Origin: Sphingomonas sp. IW22
GTDB lineage: Bacteria > Pseudomonadota > Alphaproteobacteria > Sphingomonadales > Sphingomonadaceae
DNA: 64,000 nucleotides
Direction of reading: 5' to 3'
Assembly: GCF_041321155.1 (NCBI RefSeq)
Contig: NZ_JBGGWB010000001.1
Coordinates: forward strand, 868,001 to 932,000
The notes beneath the pieces were generated by a model. That model was not told the origin of the DNA and searched no databases. It was given only the letters and a program-made list of their open reading frames with translations. Each line of letters starts with the position of its first letter. Within the stretch, counting starts at the first letter, position 1. Below, piece after piece: positions 36,585 to 44,619 of this stretch. The position numbers were made by a program, and so were the translations under genes.

Positions 36585-37396
36585 AACGCTTGGTTCCCGT
36601 AAGCACCGGCCTGCACCAGCGGCACGCCTTCATGGGTGAACAAATGGCGGCAATCACGCCGCAGGTTGATCAGACGCCGCGCCGCCGATCGGGGCGCGAC
36701 GATCAGGGCGGTGCTCATCGCTTCCGCCACGGCACCGCTTTCGTCCACGACGACGGCCGTAGCGGGTGCGGTCACGATCCCGCCGTCGCTGGGACGCACC
36801 ATCGCGGCCCGCCCCGGCGCCGCCGCGCCTGCCCCGACGGTGGCGGAAATGGACACCGACCGATCCTCGATCTCCAGCCGTATCAGTTCGGCGCCCGGCC
36901 GCGCGGGGTCAGGGATGGACAAGGGCCATTTGCCGCCGAGCGGATGCGATCCCAGCGCCGCGATCGAGCTTTCGCCCGCTGACAGAAGCGCACATTCCAC
37001 GCCCCGCGCGCGCAGGGCCAATATCGCGCGATCCAGCGCATAGCCCTTGCCAAAGCCGCCAAAGTCGAGTGCGACGGGTGCCGAAACTTCGATCCGGGCG
37101 GCGGCGACATCGACATGGACATGGCGCCATTGCCCCGCCTCCCCGACGCCGACGGTGGGATCGAAATGCCCTTCCGTCCAGCGCCACACGTCACAGATGC
37201 CCGACAGCGCGTCCAGCAGCAGCGGATCGTCGACCGCCACCGACCCGCCGCTCGCCAGCCGCTCGTTCAGGGCGGTGGCGGGCGACGGGCGGTGGATTGT
37301 GAGTGCATCGTCCACTGCCTCGATCGCGCGCCGCGCGGCAAACAGCGCGTCCGCATCACCCGCACCGAACTGATGCAGTTCGATGCGCGTGCCCAT
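36581..37396 (-). CDS. apbE: ApbE-family FAD:protein FMN transferase
   Basis: A 271-residue protein. It starts directly at the family's conserved MGTRIEL motif, carries FDPTVGVGEAG, ALDFGGFGKGYALDRA (FAD binding) and the late AMSTALIV segment that coordinates magnesium. ApbE covalently attaches FMN to Thr/Ser of acceptor proteins, normally outside the cytosol. No signal peptide or lipobox is visible and the frame begins at the core domain, so export is uncertain. No protein in the locus shows an obvious DxxS(G/A)AT flavinylation motif that I could identify, so the acceptor is unknown. It sits between two exported Gfo/Idh/MocA genes in the same operon. Confidence 0.88.
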   Translation of the reverse strand: MGTRIELHQFGAGDADALFAARRAIEAVDDALTIHRPSPATALNERLASGGSVAVDDPLLLDALSGICDVWRWTEGHFDPTVGVGEAGQWRHVHVDVAAARIEVSAPVALDFGGFGKGYALDRAILALRARGVECALLSAGESSIAALGSHPLGGKWPLSIPDPARPGAELIRLEIEDRSVSISATVGAGAAAPGRAAMVRPSDGGIVTAPATAVVVDESGAVAEAMSTALIVAPRSAARRLINLRRDCRHLFTHEGVPLVQAGAYGNQAL

Positions 37397-37437
37397 TGCG
37401 GAAAAACGCTCCTCGCGCGCTTCGATCGCAGTCCCGG

Positions 37438-38751
37438 TCAGGCGCGGATCTCCCAGCCGGGTTCATATTCGACCGACCACAGCTTCATCGCATCTGCGCT
37501 GGACGGGCGGCCCGTCGCCGGATCGACCGAGAGCATTGCATCGGTGCGATAGGCCATGTTGCCCAGGTGGCACAATGTCGTGCTGACATGCCCTTCCTGA
37601 ATGGGGGAGGCCAGCGCCTGTTGCTTGCCCCGGATGACGTCGACGAAATTTCCGGCGTGATAAACGTCCAGTGCACCTTCGCCGACGGTGCCCGTGGTTT
37701 CAGATTCGGCCGGCGCCTTCACCTCCCGCACCATCTTGCCCGCCAGATCGTACAGCTCGAACCCGTTGCGATCGACCACCGCCGACCCCTTGGTGCCGAG
37801 CAGCAGCACCCCGCGCCCGCGGCCATAGGTCCGCATCGCGTTACAGCTCTGCCCGTTCCAGCGGATCACGCGGTCATCGTCGTAATTCAGATCGAGCGCG
37901 AGGGTGTCGTACATCTCCCAATCGTCGCCCTGAAAGAAGTTGCGGGCCCCGCGTGCCGATACCGTCCGGGGATAGGCCACGCCCATCATCCAGCGGGCGA
38001 TGTCCAGTTCGTGCATCGCGTTATTGCAGATTTCGCCGGTGCCGTATTTCCAGAACCAGTGCCAGTTATAGTGGACCAGATTGGTGCGATACTGGCCGCG
38101 CGGGCGCGGTCCCTGCCACAGGTCCCAGTCCAGCGTTGGCGGCGGTGCGGCGACCTGTCCCTTGCCGATCGACTTGCGGTTGTTCGCGTACCAGGTCTGC
38201 GCCTCGTACACCTCACCCAGTTCGCCCGAACGCACCATGTCGAGCAACTGCCGCGTTTCCTTGCTGGACCGCTGTTGATTGCCGACCTGCAGCACGCGCC
38301 CGGTGCGCTTTTGCGCGGCGATCAGCGCCTCTCCCTCTGCAGGGGCGATGCCGATCGGCTTTTCCAGATAGACGTGCTTGCCCGCGTTCATCGCATCGAC
38401 GCCAATCTTGGCGTGCGAGAAATCGGGGGTGGCAACGGTGATGATGTCCACGTCCTTGCCCGCCAGCAACCGGCGATAATCGCGCTCGGTCCGGGGCCGT
38501 GCATTGCCCCGGCCCGCAAATTCGTCCGCCCGCTTGGCCAGCACCGCCGCGTCGACATCGACCAGGTGCGTCACTTCGACATTGGGCACCTTGGTAAAGG
38601 CGCTCATATGCGCCTGACCCCGCCCGTTGATCCCGACAACCGCCACGCGCAGGCGGTCGTTCGCGCCCTGTATCCGGGCATAGCTCTTGGCGGTCATGGC
38701 CAATCCCACGGCAGCACCGGCACCCTTTATCATCATGCGTCGATCAAACAT
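37438..38751 (-). CDS. Gfo/Idh/MocA-family oxidoreductase, exported
   Basis: A 437-residue protein. It begins MFDRRMMIKGAGAAVGLAM, a short Tat-like RR signal, then LRVAVVGINGRGQAHMSAF (dinucleotide loop), VYLEKPIGIAPAEGE (the EKP motif with catalytic Lys) and VGNQQRSS. A distinctive C-terminal half follows with WHWFWKYGTGEICNNAMHELDIARW. This subgroup is widespread in planctomycete- and Bacteroidetes-type glycoside loci. Start ATG 38751 gives the signal; the upstream frame is antisense to nothing useful. It lies 16 bp after the DUF1080 gene. Confidence 0.9.
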   Translation of the reverse strand: MFDRRMMIKGAGAAVGLAMTAKSYARIQGANDRLRVAVVGINGRGQAHMSAFTKVPNVEVTHLVDVDAAVLAKRADEFAGRGNARPRTERDYRRLLAGKDVDIITVATPDFSHAKIGVDAMNAGKHVYLEKPIGIAPAEGEALIAAQKRTGRVLQVGNQQRSSKETRQLLDMVRSGELGEVYEAQTWYANNRKSIGKGQVAAPPPTLDWDLWQGPRPRGQYRTNLVHYNWHWFWKYGTGEICNNAMHELDIARWMMGVAYPRTVSARGARNFFQGDDWEMYDTLALDLNYDDDRVIRWNGQSCNAMRTYGRGRGVLLLGTKGSAVVDRNGFELYDLAGKMVREVKAPAESETTGTVGEGALDVYHAGNFVDVIRGKQQALASPIQEGHVSTTLCHLGNMAYRTDAMLSVDPATGRPSSADAMKLWSVEYEPGWEIRA

Positions 38752-38767
38752 CGGATCCCCCTCTTCG

Positions 38768-40168
38768 TCAGCGTTGGCGCAGCTTGATCGACCGGAAATC
38801 GACCCGGTCGCCGTGATCCTGAAGCAGGATCGGCCCTTCTTCCCATTCGCCGAAGCGCGGCCATTTGGCGTATTTGCTGATCGCCACCAGTCGCCGGAAT
38901 TCGGGCGACCCGCGTTCATATTCGACGACCTTGTAGCCGTTCAGCCAATGCTCGACATGATTACCCCGCACGATCAGCAGCGCGCGGTTCCATTCGCCCG
39001 GCGGATTGAAACGCTTTCCGGGGCTGTCGGGGTCGGACAGGTTACGCGCTGGGATCAGGTCGTAAAGCGATCCCAGCGTGCGGTTGCCGTCGCGACCCAT
39101 CTTGGCATCGGGGTGCAGCTTGTCGTCCAGCAGCTGATACTCCAGCCCGATCGCTGATCCGTCGCCCTTCAACAGGTCGGGGTCGACGAAATACTTGATC
39201 CCGCTGTTCGCGCCCGGCGTCAGTCGGAAATCGACCGACAGTTCGAAATCGCGAAAATTGCGGGTGGTGATGATGTCGCCGCCATTGGTCGATTCGCCGC
39301 CGTCCGACTTTTCGACCGACAGCACCCCGTCATTGATGCGCCATCCCCGTGCCGGAAAGCTCGGCCCCTTCGCGCTGCGCCATCCGGCAGTGGTGCGACC
39401 ATCCCATAACAGCGTCCAGCCGTCACGCTTTTCGCCCGCGCTCAACTGGTTCGTCAGCCATCCCTGCTGTTCGATCCCGCTTTCGGGCCGGGCATGACGC
39501 GCGGGCGAGTCGGTCAGGAGGCGGATATTGCGGAAGCGAACCTCCGGCTTTTTCGCGGCGATGTCGTCGGGCACCGAGTGCACCTGGAACGCGATGAAAC
39601 CGCGCGCGTCGGTGTCGTCCACCAGATCGGCAGCGGGCACCCCGTTGACGAAGGTGCGGATGCGGTTGCCGATCGCTTCCACCCGGTAGCGATTCCAATC
39701 CCCCGAACGGAAGGCGGCCCGCGCCGCATCGTTGCGGCCCAGCGTGTACAGCCACTGGCGACGTTGTTCGTCGTACAGCCCGCCGCTCCAGCCCCGCTTG
39801 GATGGGTCGATCTCGGCCTGATAGCCATGGACCACGCCGTTACGGTAATCGGGCCTGCTCTGCCCGCGGATCATCACCCCCGAATTGAGCAGCGGATCGG
39901 TCTTCGCCTCGAACTCGATGATGAAGTCGCCATACTGGTTGTCGGAGACCAGCCAACTATTGGGCGTATCGGCCGCCGCGCGCCCGACCAGTTCGCCATT
40001 CTCGATCGAATAGCTGGCCTTGCCACCCGCCACATGCCAGCCGTCCAGACCGGCGCGCGGAGTAATTTCCCGCCAACCGGCCGCCGCCGTCTGCGCCGCC
40101 GCCGGTGCATGAACATATGCCGTGGCCGCTGCCGCCATCAGCACGCCGAACGCGATCCGTCGCTTCAC
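38768..40168 (-). CDS. double DUF1080 (3-keto-disaccharide hydrolase-type) protein, secreted
   Basis: A 466-residue protein with a Sec signal (MKRRIAFGVLMAAAATAY, ending APAAAQ) and two DUF1080 concanavalin-like domains, about 30-220 and 245-465. Each has the typical W/GD-F-x-L-x-x-E/D-F strand (GDFIIEFEAKTDPLLNSGVMIRG; FELSVDFRLTPGANSGIKYFV), the second with the GLEYQLLDD and NHVEHWLNG elements. Recent work on the family shows cleavage or lysis of 3-keto-glycosides produced by Gfo/Idh/MocA dehydrogenases. It is the first gene of the four-gene operon, divergent from the GntR regulator. Confidence 0.88.
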   Translation of the reverse strand: MKRRIAFGVLMAAAATAYVHAPAAAQTAAAGWREITPRAGLDGWHVAGGKASYSIENGELVGRAAADTPNSWLVSDNQYGDFIIEFEAKTDPLLNSGVMIRGQSRPDYRNGVVHGYQAEIDPSKRGWSGGLYDEQRRQWLYTLGRNDAARAAFRSGDWNRYRVEAIGNRIRTFVNGVPAADLVDDTDARGFIAFQVHSVPDDIAAKKPEVRFRNIRLLTDSPARHARPESGIEQQGWLTNQLSAGEKRDGWTLLWDGRTTAGWRSAKGPSFPARGWRINDGVLSVEKSDGGESTNGGDIITTRNFRDFELSVDFRLTPGANSGIKYFVDPDLLKGDGSAIGLEYQLLDDKLHPDAKMGRDGNRTLGSLYDLIPARNLSDPDSPGKRFNPPGEWNRALLIVRGNHVEHWLNGYKVVEYERGSPEFRRLVAISKYAKWPRFGEWEEGPILLQDHGDRVDFRSIKLRQR

Positions 40169-40264
40169 GGTCGATCCCCTCCAAACCGTTTATCTTTTGC
40201 CGGTCGCGCATGATTCCGGCCGATGGGCCGATATCTGAACGCCTTGCAGCGGCGATCCTATGTC

Positions 40265-40298
40265 GTGGTCCGACCACATGCAATAGCGCTGTCAGACA
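40265..40298. promoter_or_regulatory. two putative GntR operators between DUF1080 operon and gntR
   Basis: GTGGTCCGACCAC at 40265-40277 is a perfect 13-bp palindrome matching the FadR-group pattern TNGTNNNACNA (core TGGTCCGACCA). TGTCAGACA at 40290-40298 is a second, shorter palindrome with the same core as the site before the TonB receptor. Their placement in the shared 231-bp promoter region fits control of the operon and of gntR itself. Confidence 0.55.
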
Positions 40299-40399
40299 CC
40301 CGTTCTGGCAGGCCACGCTTGACCCTGCTTGTGGTTGACTGCAAGCCGGTCGTTGCCGACGATCCCGTTGGCGAATGGATATGGATTGGCAGGAACGTG

Positions 40400-41149
40400 A
40401 TGGCGGCGGGTGAACATGGCGGTAAATTGTACCGCAGGATCGTCGACACGATCATGGCCGACATTGCTGCCGGAACCTACCCGGTCGGCTCTCGACTTCC
40501 CGCCGAACGCGATCTGACCGAGCGGTTCGGCGTCAGCCGCCCGACCATTCGGGAGGCGATGATCGCGCTGGAAATGCAGGGGTTGGTTGAGGCGCGAAAG
40601 GGTTCGGGCGTATTCGTCCTGGCATCGACCGCCGCTGCCGGCACCGATACCGAACTGGATATCGGCGCGTTCGAAATCACCGAAGCGCGCCGCCTGCTGG
40701 AGGGCGAGGTTGCCGCCGTTGCCGCGACCGAGATCGACGAAGAGCAACTGGATGAACTCCGGTCGCTTTTCGAACAGATGGCAAAGGATGACGTGGCCGA
40801 GGCCGAGGCCGCCGACCGACGTTTTCACATCGCCATTGCCGAAGCGACGGGCAATGCGGTGATCATCGCTGCCGTCACCGATTTCTGGGACATGCGTTTT
40901 CGCTCTCCCCTGGCACGGGAAGTGCTCCGCAAGGCGGGAAGTCTGGGCACCGAAAGCCGTCTGGCCGAACATGGCCGCATTCTGCGCGCGCTGGAACAGC
41001 GTTCGCCGGTGGAGGCGCGCAACGCAATGCGCGATCACCTGAACCGCCTTATCACCCACCTGCTGGACGTGACCGAAACCGAAGCGGTCGAGCGCGCACG
41101 CGCCGAAAGCGCACGTCGTCGACGCGCACTGGCGCGCCGGACGGTCTGA
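40400..41149 (+). CDS. FadR-subfamily GntR transcriptional regulator (UxuR/ExuR-like)
   Basis: A 249-residue regulator. The N-terminal GntR winged helix (about 8-75) has IMADIAAGTYPVGSRLPAERDLTERFGVSR (about 30 residues), PTIREAMIAL and VEARKGSGVFV. A C-terminal all-helical FCD effector domain follows, whose metal- and acid-binding residues include the D and H of AADRRFHIAIAEATGN and EHGRILRAL. Regulators of this group sense uronates or other organic acids. ATG 40400 follows AGGAACG; GTG 40397 is adjacent. Its neighbours suggest it controls the uxuA, DUF1080 and TonB-receptor units. Confidence 0.9.
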   Translation: MAAGEHGGKLYRRIVDTIMADIAAGTYPVGSRLPAERDLTERFGVSRPTIREAMIALEMQGLVEARKGSGVFVLASTAAAGTDTELDIGAFEITEARRLLEGEVAAVAATEIDEEQLDELRSLFEQMAKDDVAEAEAADRRFHIAIAEATGNAVIIAAVTDFWDMRFRSPLAREVLRKAGSLGTESRLAEHGRILRALEQRSPVEARNAMRDHLNRLITHLLDVTETEAVERARAESARRRRALARRTV

Positions 41150-41263
41150 CCGTCAACCGATTGCAAATACGCGGGTAACGCCCTGTCGGCATCACATTGT
41201 CGGCGGGGTTTGCGTTGCATCGACGCAACATTCGGTCAAGCCAACGCCGAAAGTTGTAAGCCT

Positions 41264-41280
41264 ATGTTGTCAGACAGCAT
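41264..41280. promoter_or_regulatory. putative GntR operator before the large TonB receptor
   Basis: ATGTTGTCAGACAGCAT is a 17-bp palindrome with one mismatched pair, containing TTGTCAGACAG, 104 bp upstream of the receptor start. It matches TNGTNNNACNA at 10 of 11 positions. The rest of the 41150-41383 gap shows no other clear element. Confidence 0.5.
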
Positions 41281-41383
41281 GGGCAGTGTTACCCAGATAC
41301 CCTGATCCGGGACCAAGGTGCCGAAAGCGCATCGACCGGACTGCAAGATCGCATCGTGAACGAATCGACTTGTTGGAGGGGAT

Positions 41384-44300
41384 ATGGACGTTCAATTGCA
41401 CCGGACGGGCGGACTTTTTGCATCATCCAGCCTTTTGGCGCTGCTGGTTGCCGCACCCGCAATGGCTCAAACCACGGACGTCGCTGCGCCCCAGGTTCAG
41501 GGACCTGTCGAACAGCCGGCCGAAGACATCATCGTCACCGGCTTTCGCGCATCGCTAAACGACGCGCTGGTTCAAAAGCGTGAGGAAACCGCCGCGATCG
41601 ACAGCATCGTGGCCGAAGACATCGGTAAATTCCCCGATTCGAACCTTGCCGAATCGATGCAGCGTATTCCGGGCGTCGCACTGTCGCGCGGTGATGGCGG
41701 CGAAGGGCGCAACATCTCTGTCCGCGGCCTGGGCGCCCAGTTCACCCGCGTCCGCATCAACGGCATGGAGGGCATCTCTCAGGTCAGCGCCAGCGACATT
41801 CGGGGTGGTGTGGGCAGCGGTTCGGGCCGCTCCTTCGACTTCAACACCTTTCCGACTGAAATCTTCTCCTCGCTGGCCGTGCGAAAGACCATGTCGGCCG
41901 ATGTCGAGGAAGGTTCGCTGGGCGCGACCGTCGACCTGAAGGCGCCGAAGCCGTTCGACAATCGCAAGGATTTCGTCTTCTCCGGCACCGCGCGCGGCAT
42001 TTACAACGACATCGCCAAGGACGTCGATCCGCGACTGTCCGCGCTGGTGTCCAAGAAGTTCGGCGACACGTTCGGCATTCTGGGCAGCATCGCCTATTCG
42101 AAGCGGCATATCGACGAATATGCCTATTCGGCGGTCAACGTCCTGCCCACCTATGTCGCCGGTCTGGCCCAGAATGTGCCGACCGCGCCGGGCGCGACCA
42201 CCACGACCAGCGTGCTGTTCCCGTTCTGCACGCCCGTCGGCTATATGTTCAACGGCAGTCCGGTGAACTCGCCCGCGACGGGCTTTGCCAACAGCGGCAA
42301 TTCGGTGGGTGCGGACGCGAATAATTGCAGCACCGGCAACCCGCGCACCAGCACGCAGGAGGCCTATGACTATATCATGAGCCGCACGGGCGTGTCGGGT
42401 CGCCCCGGCGGCGGCGTATTCCTTCCCCGCCTGCCCCGCCCGGTCAAATCCAGCCAGGTGCAGGAACGCATCGCCGGATCGCTGACCCTGCAATGGAAGC
42501 CGGACGACGACACCGACATCTCGATCGACGGCCTTTATGCCCGGTTCAAGGTCAACCGCCTCGATTCGATGATCGATGCCCGCTCGATGGGCCGCAACGC
42601 GTCGAACAACGGCCAGCCGATGATGTCGGTGCGCGATATCGAAGTCGATGATCAGGGCTCGCTGGTCTATGCGCTGTTCGACGGGGTCGACCTGCGATCG
42701 GAAATGCAGGATGAGCGGTTCACCTCGACCTTCCGCCAGGTCAACCTGAACTTCGAGCATCGCTATTCGGACAGCTTCCGGCTGTACGGCATTGTCGGCT
42801 TTTCGGACTCGCGACTGGACGTGAACAAGCTCCAGGTCGCGGTGGATACCAACGACACCGACAACTTCTCCATCGACTTCCGCGACAATCCGGACATTCC
42901 GAAACTGGGTTACGGTGTCGATATCGCCGATCCGTCGATCTTCCTCTACGGCCCGCCCTTGCCCAACGGCGACCAGCGCGGCCAGATCTCGTCATTCGAC
43001 CGGCAGAACGTGGTCATCAACCGCACGTTCGAAGTGAACGGCGAATGGGAAGCCGCGCCCGATTTCAAGGTGGTGGGCGGTGCCCAGTATCGCGAGGGCG
43101 ATTTCAGCCTCGACGAACGCAGCCTGACGCCTGCCTTCGGCCTGCCACTGACGCTGCCCGCCGGTGTCAACGTGGCCGATTTCGCGACCACCACCAGCGG
43201 GATTGCGAGTAATCTGGGCGGCCAGATGTCGGACTTCGTCACGATCGATCCGGGCAAGTTCCGCGATGCGGTCAATTTCGACAGCTATCAGTTCTGCAGC
43301 GTCGATTGCGGGCGCGGCTATGGCCGGGTCGATGAGAAATACGCATCGGGCTATCTGATGGTAAAGTTCGACACCCGCGACACCCTGCCGCTGTCGATCC
43401 GCGGCGACGCCGGGGTGCGTTACGTTCACACCGAACTCAGCACAAAGGGCGTTATTCCGACCGCCGCACCCGCCGGCTCGGTCTTTCCGACGATCGGCGT
43501 CATCGCATCGGTGGACCGCACTTATGAAGACTGGCTGCCGTCTGCAAATCTGGCAGTCGATGTCACCAATAACATCATCGCCCGCCTGGCCGCCGCCCGC
43601 GTCATGTCGCGGCCGTCCTATGGCCAGTTGATCCCCAGCGGCAACGTGAACACGGCCATCCGCACGGGTTCGTTCAGCAACCCGTTCCTGGAACCCATCC
43701 GCGCTAACACGTTCGACGCGGCGGTCGAATGGTATTTTGCGCCGGGTTCGCTGTTCTCGGTCGCTTATTTCTTCAAGGACATCGAAACCTATATCCAGAA
43801 TACAACGTCGCTGGTGCCGTTCAGCGAACTGGGCCTGCCGTCGTCGCTGCTGGTCGATACCAATGTTACGCCGGACGACCTGTTCACCATCAGCCGCAGC
43901 GAGAACACGCCGGGCGGGCCGCTGCGCGGGTTCGAGGCCAATCTGCAACTGCCGCTGACGTTCCTGCCGGGTGTGCTGCGTAATTTCGGCATCCTCGGCA
44001 ACTTCACGCGGGTGCGGTCGAACATCAACTATATCCTGCAAAGCGCCAATGGTGTGCCGACCCTGACGACGACGGCGCCGCTGGTGGGCCTGTCGCCGGA
44101 GACGGCGAGCGGCACGCTGTTTTACGAAGACGACCGGTTCAGCATCCGTTCCACGCTGAACTACCGCGCGGGTTACTTCACCAGCATTCCGTCGGGTTCG
44201 GCAGACAGCGACGTGGTGGGCATGGCCGACACGATCTTTGTCGACGCATCGGCTTCCTACAACCTGACGGAAAACATCAAGCTGATCGCCGAGGTGCAGA

Positions 44301-44410
44301 ACATCACCAACGAACAGACCAAGATGTACGTCGACAGCGTGCGGCGTGATCCACTCTACACCTCCTATTTCGGACGGACATTTGCCCTGGCGGTAAATTT
44401 CCAGTTCTGA
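41384..44410 (+). CDS. large TonB-dependent receptor, glycan-type
   Basis: A 1008-residue outer-membrane receptor. An unusually long N-terminus with a signal peptide (cleavage after APAMAQ near residue 29) leads to the TonB-box-like DIIVTGF and a plug (about 50-190: IDSIVAEDIGKFPDSNLAES, MQRIPGVALSRGDGGEGRNI, VRGLGAQFTRVRINGM). The barrel ends in FGRTFALAVNFQF with terminal Phe. This TonB-dependent type, with the IGKFPDxNxAE motif, is common in Caulobacter, Xanthomonas and sphingomonads and is typically linked to oligosaccharide uptake. Position next to the GntR regulator and uronate genes suggests a uronate-containing oligosaccharide. Confidence 0.94.
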   Translation: MDVQLHRTGGLFASSSLLALLVAAPAMAQTTDVAAPQVQGPVEQPAEDIIVTGFRASLNDALVQKREETAAIDSIVAEDIGKFPDSNLAESMQRIPGVALSRGDGGEGRNISVRGLGAQFTRVRINGMEGISQVSASDIRGGVGSGSGRSFDFNTFPTEIFSSLAVRKTMSADVEEGSLGATVDLKAPKPFDNRKDFVFSGTARGIYNDIAKDVDPRLSALVSKKFGDTFGILGSIAYSKRHIDEYAYSAVNVLPTYVAGLAQNVPTAPGATTTTSVLFPFCTPVGYMFNGSPVNSPATGFANSGNSVGADANNCSTGNPRTSTQEAYDYIMSRTGVSGRPGGGVFLPRLPRPVKSSQVQERIAGSLTLQWKPDDDTDISIDGLYARFKVNRLDSMIDARSMGRNASNNGQPMMSVRDIEVDDQGSLVYALFDGVDLRSEMQDERFTSTFRQVNLNFEHRYSDSFRLYGIVGFSDSRLDVNKLQVAVDTNDTDNFSIDFRDNPDIPKLGYGVDIADPSIFLYGPPLPNGDQRGQISSFDRQNVVINRTFEVNGEWEAAPDFKVVGGAQYREGDFSLDERSLTPAFGLPLTLPAGVNVADFATTTSGIASNLGGQMSDFVTIDPGKFRDAVNFDSYQFCSVDCGRGYGRVDEKYASGYLMVKFDTRDTLPLSIRGDAGVRYVHTELSTKGVIPTAAPAGSVFPTIGVIASVDRTYEDWLPSANLAVDVTNNIIARLAAARVMSRPSYGQLIPSGNVNTAIRTGSFSNPFLEPIRANTFDAAVEWYFAPGSLFSVAYFFKDIETYIQNTTSLVPFSELGLPSSLLVDTNVTPDDLFTISRSENTPGGPLRGFEANLQLPLTFLPGVLRNFGILGNFTRVRSNINYILQSANGVPTLTTTAPLVGLSPETASGTLFYEDDRFSIRSTLNYRAGYFTSIPSGSADSDVVGMADTIFVDASASYNLTENIKLIAEVQNITNEQTKMYVDSVRRDPLYTSYFGRTFALAVNFQF

Positions 44411-44422
44411 TCCCGTGCAAAA

Positions 44423-44450
44423 GGCGGCCTCCCCCGCGCGGGAGGCCGCC
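44423..44450 (+). terminator. terminator after the large TonB receptor
   Basis: An 11-bp perfect stem, GGCGGCCTCCC (44423-44433) with GGGAGGCCGCC (44440-44450), loop CCGCGC, preceded by AAAA and followed by GTTT. Confidence 0.85.
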
Positions 44451-44494
44451 GTTTGCCGCTTGCCTCGTCCAGATCACGCCCACTGGATAGACCG

Positions 44495-44519
44495 GGAACG
44501 CTTTAACCCGCGCACGGTT
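44495..44519 (+). promoter_or_regulatory. possible EcfG (general stress) promoter before the antiporter gene
   Basis: GGAAC (44495-44499) and GTT (44517-44519) are separated by 17 bases. Alphaproteobacterial EcfG sigma factors recognise GGAAC and (C)GTT with about this spacing. The antiporter start is 100 bp downstream. Confidence 0.45.
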
Positions 44520-44619
44520 GAAGCGGCCTGCCGGGGATCGAAGCAGATTGTGGGTCGCGCACGATCGGGGTTCTGCCACAACGGCTGCCGGAACGGGATT
44601 TGCCGACCGTGGGGGAACG

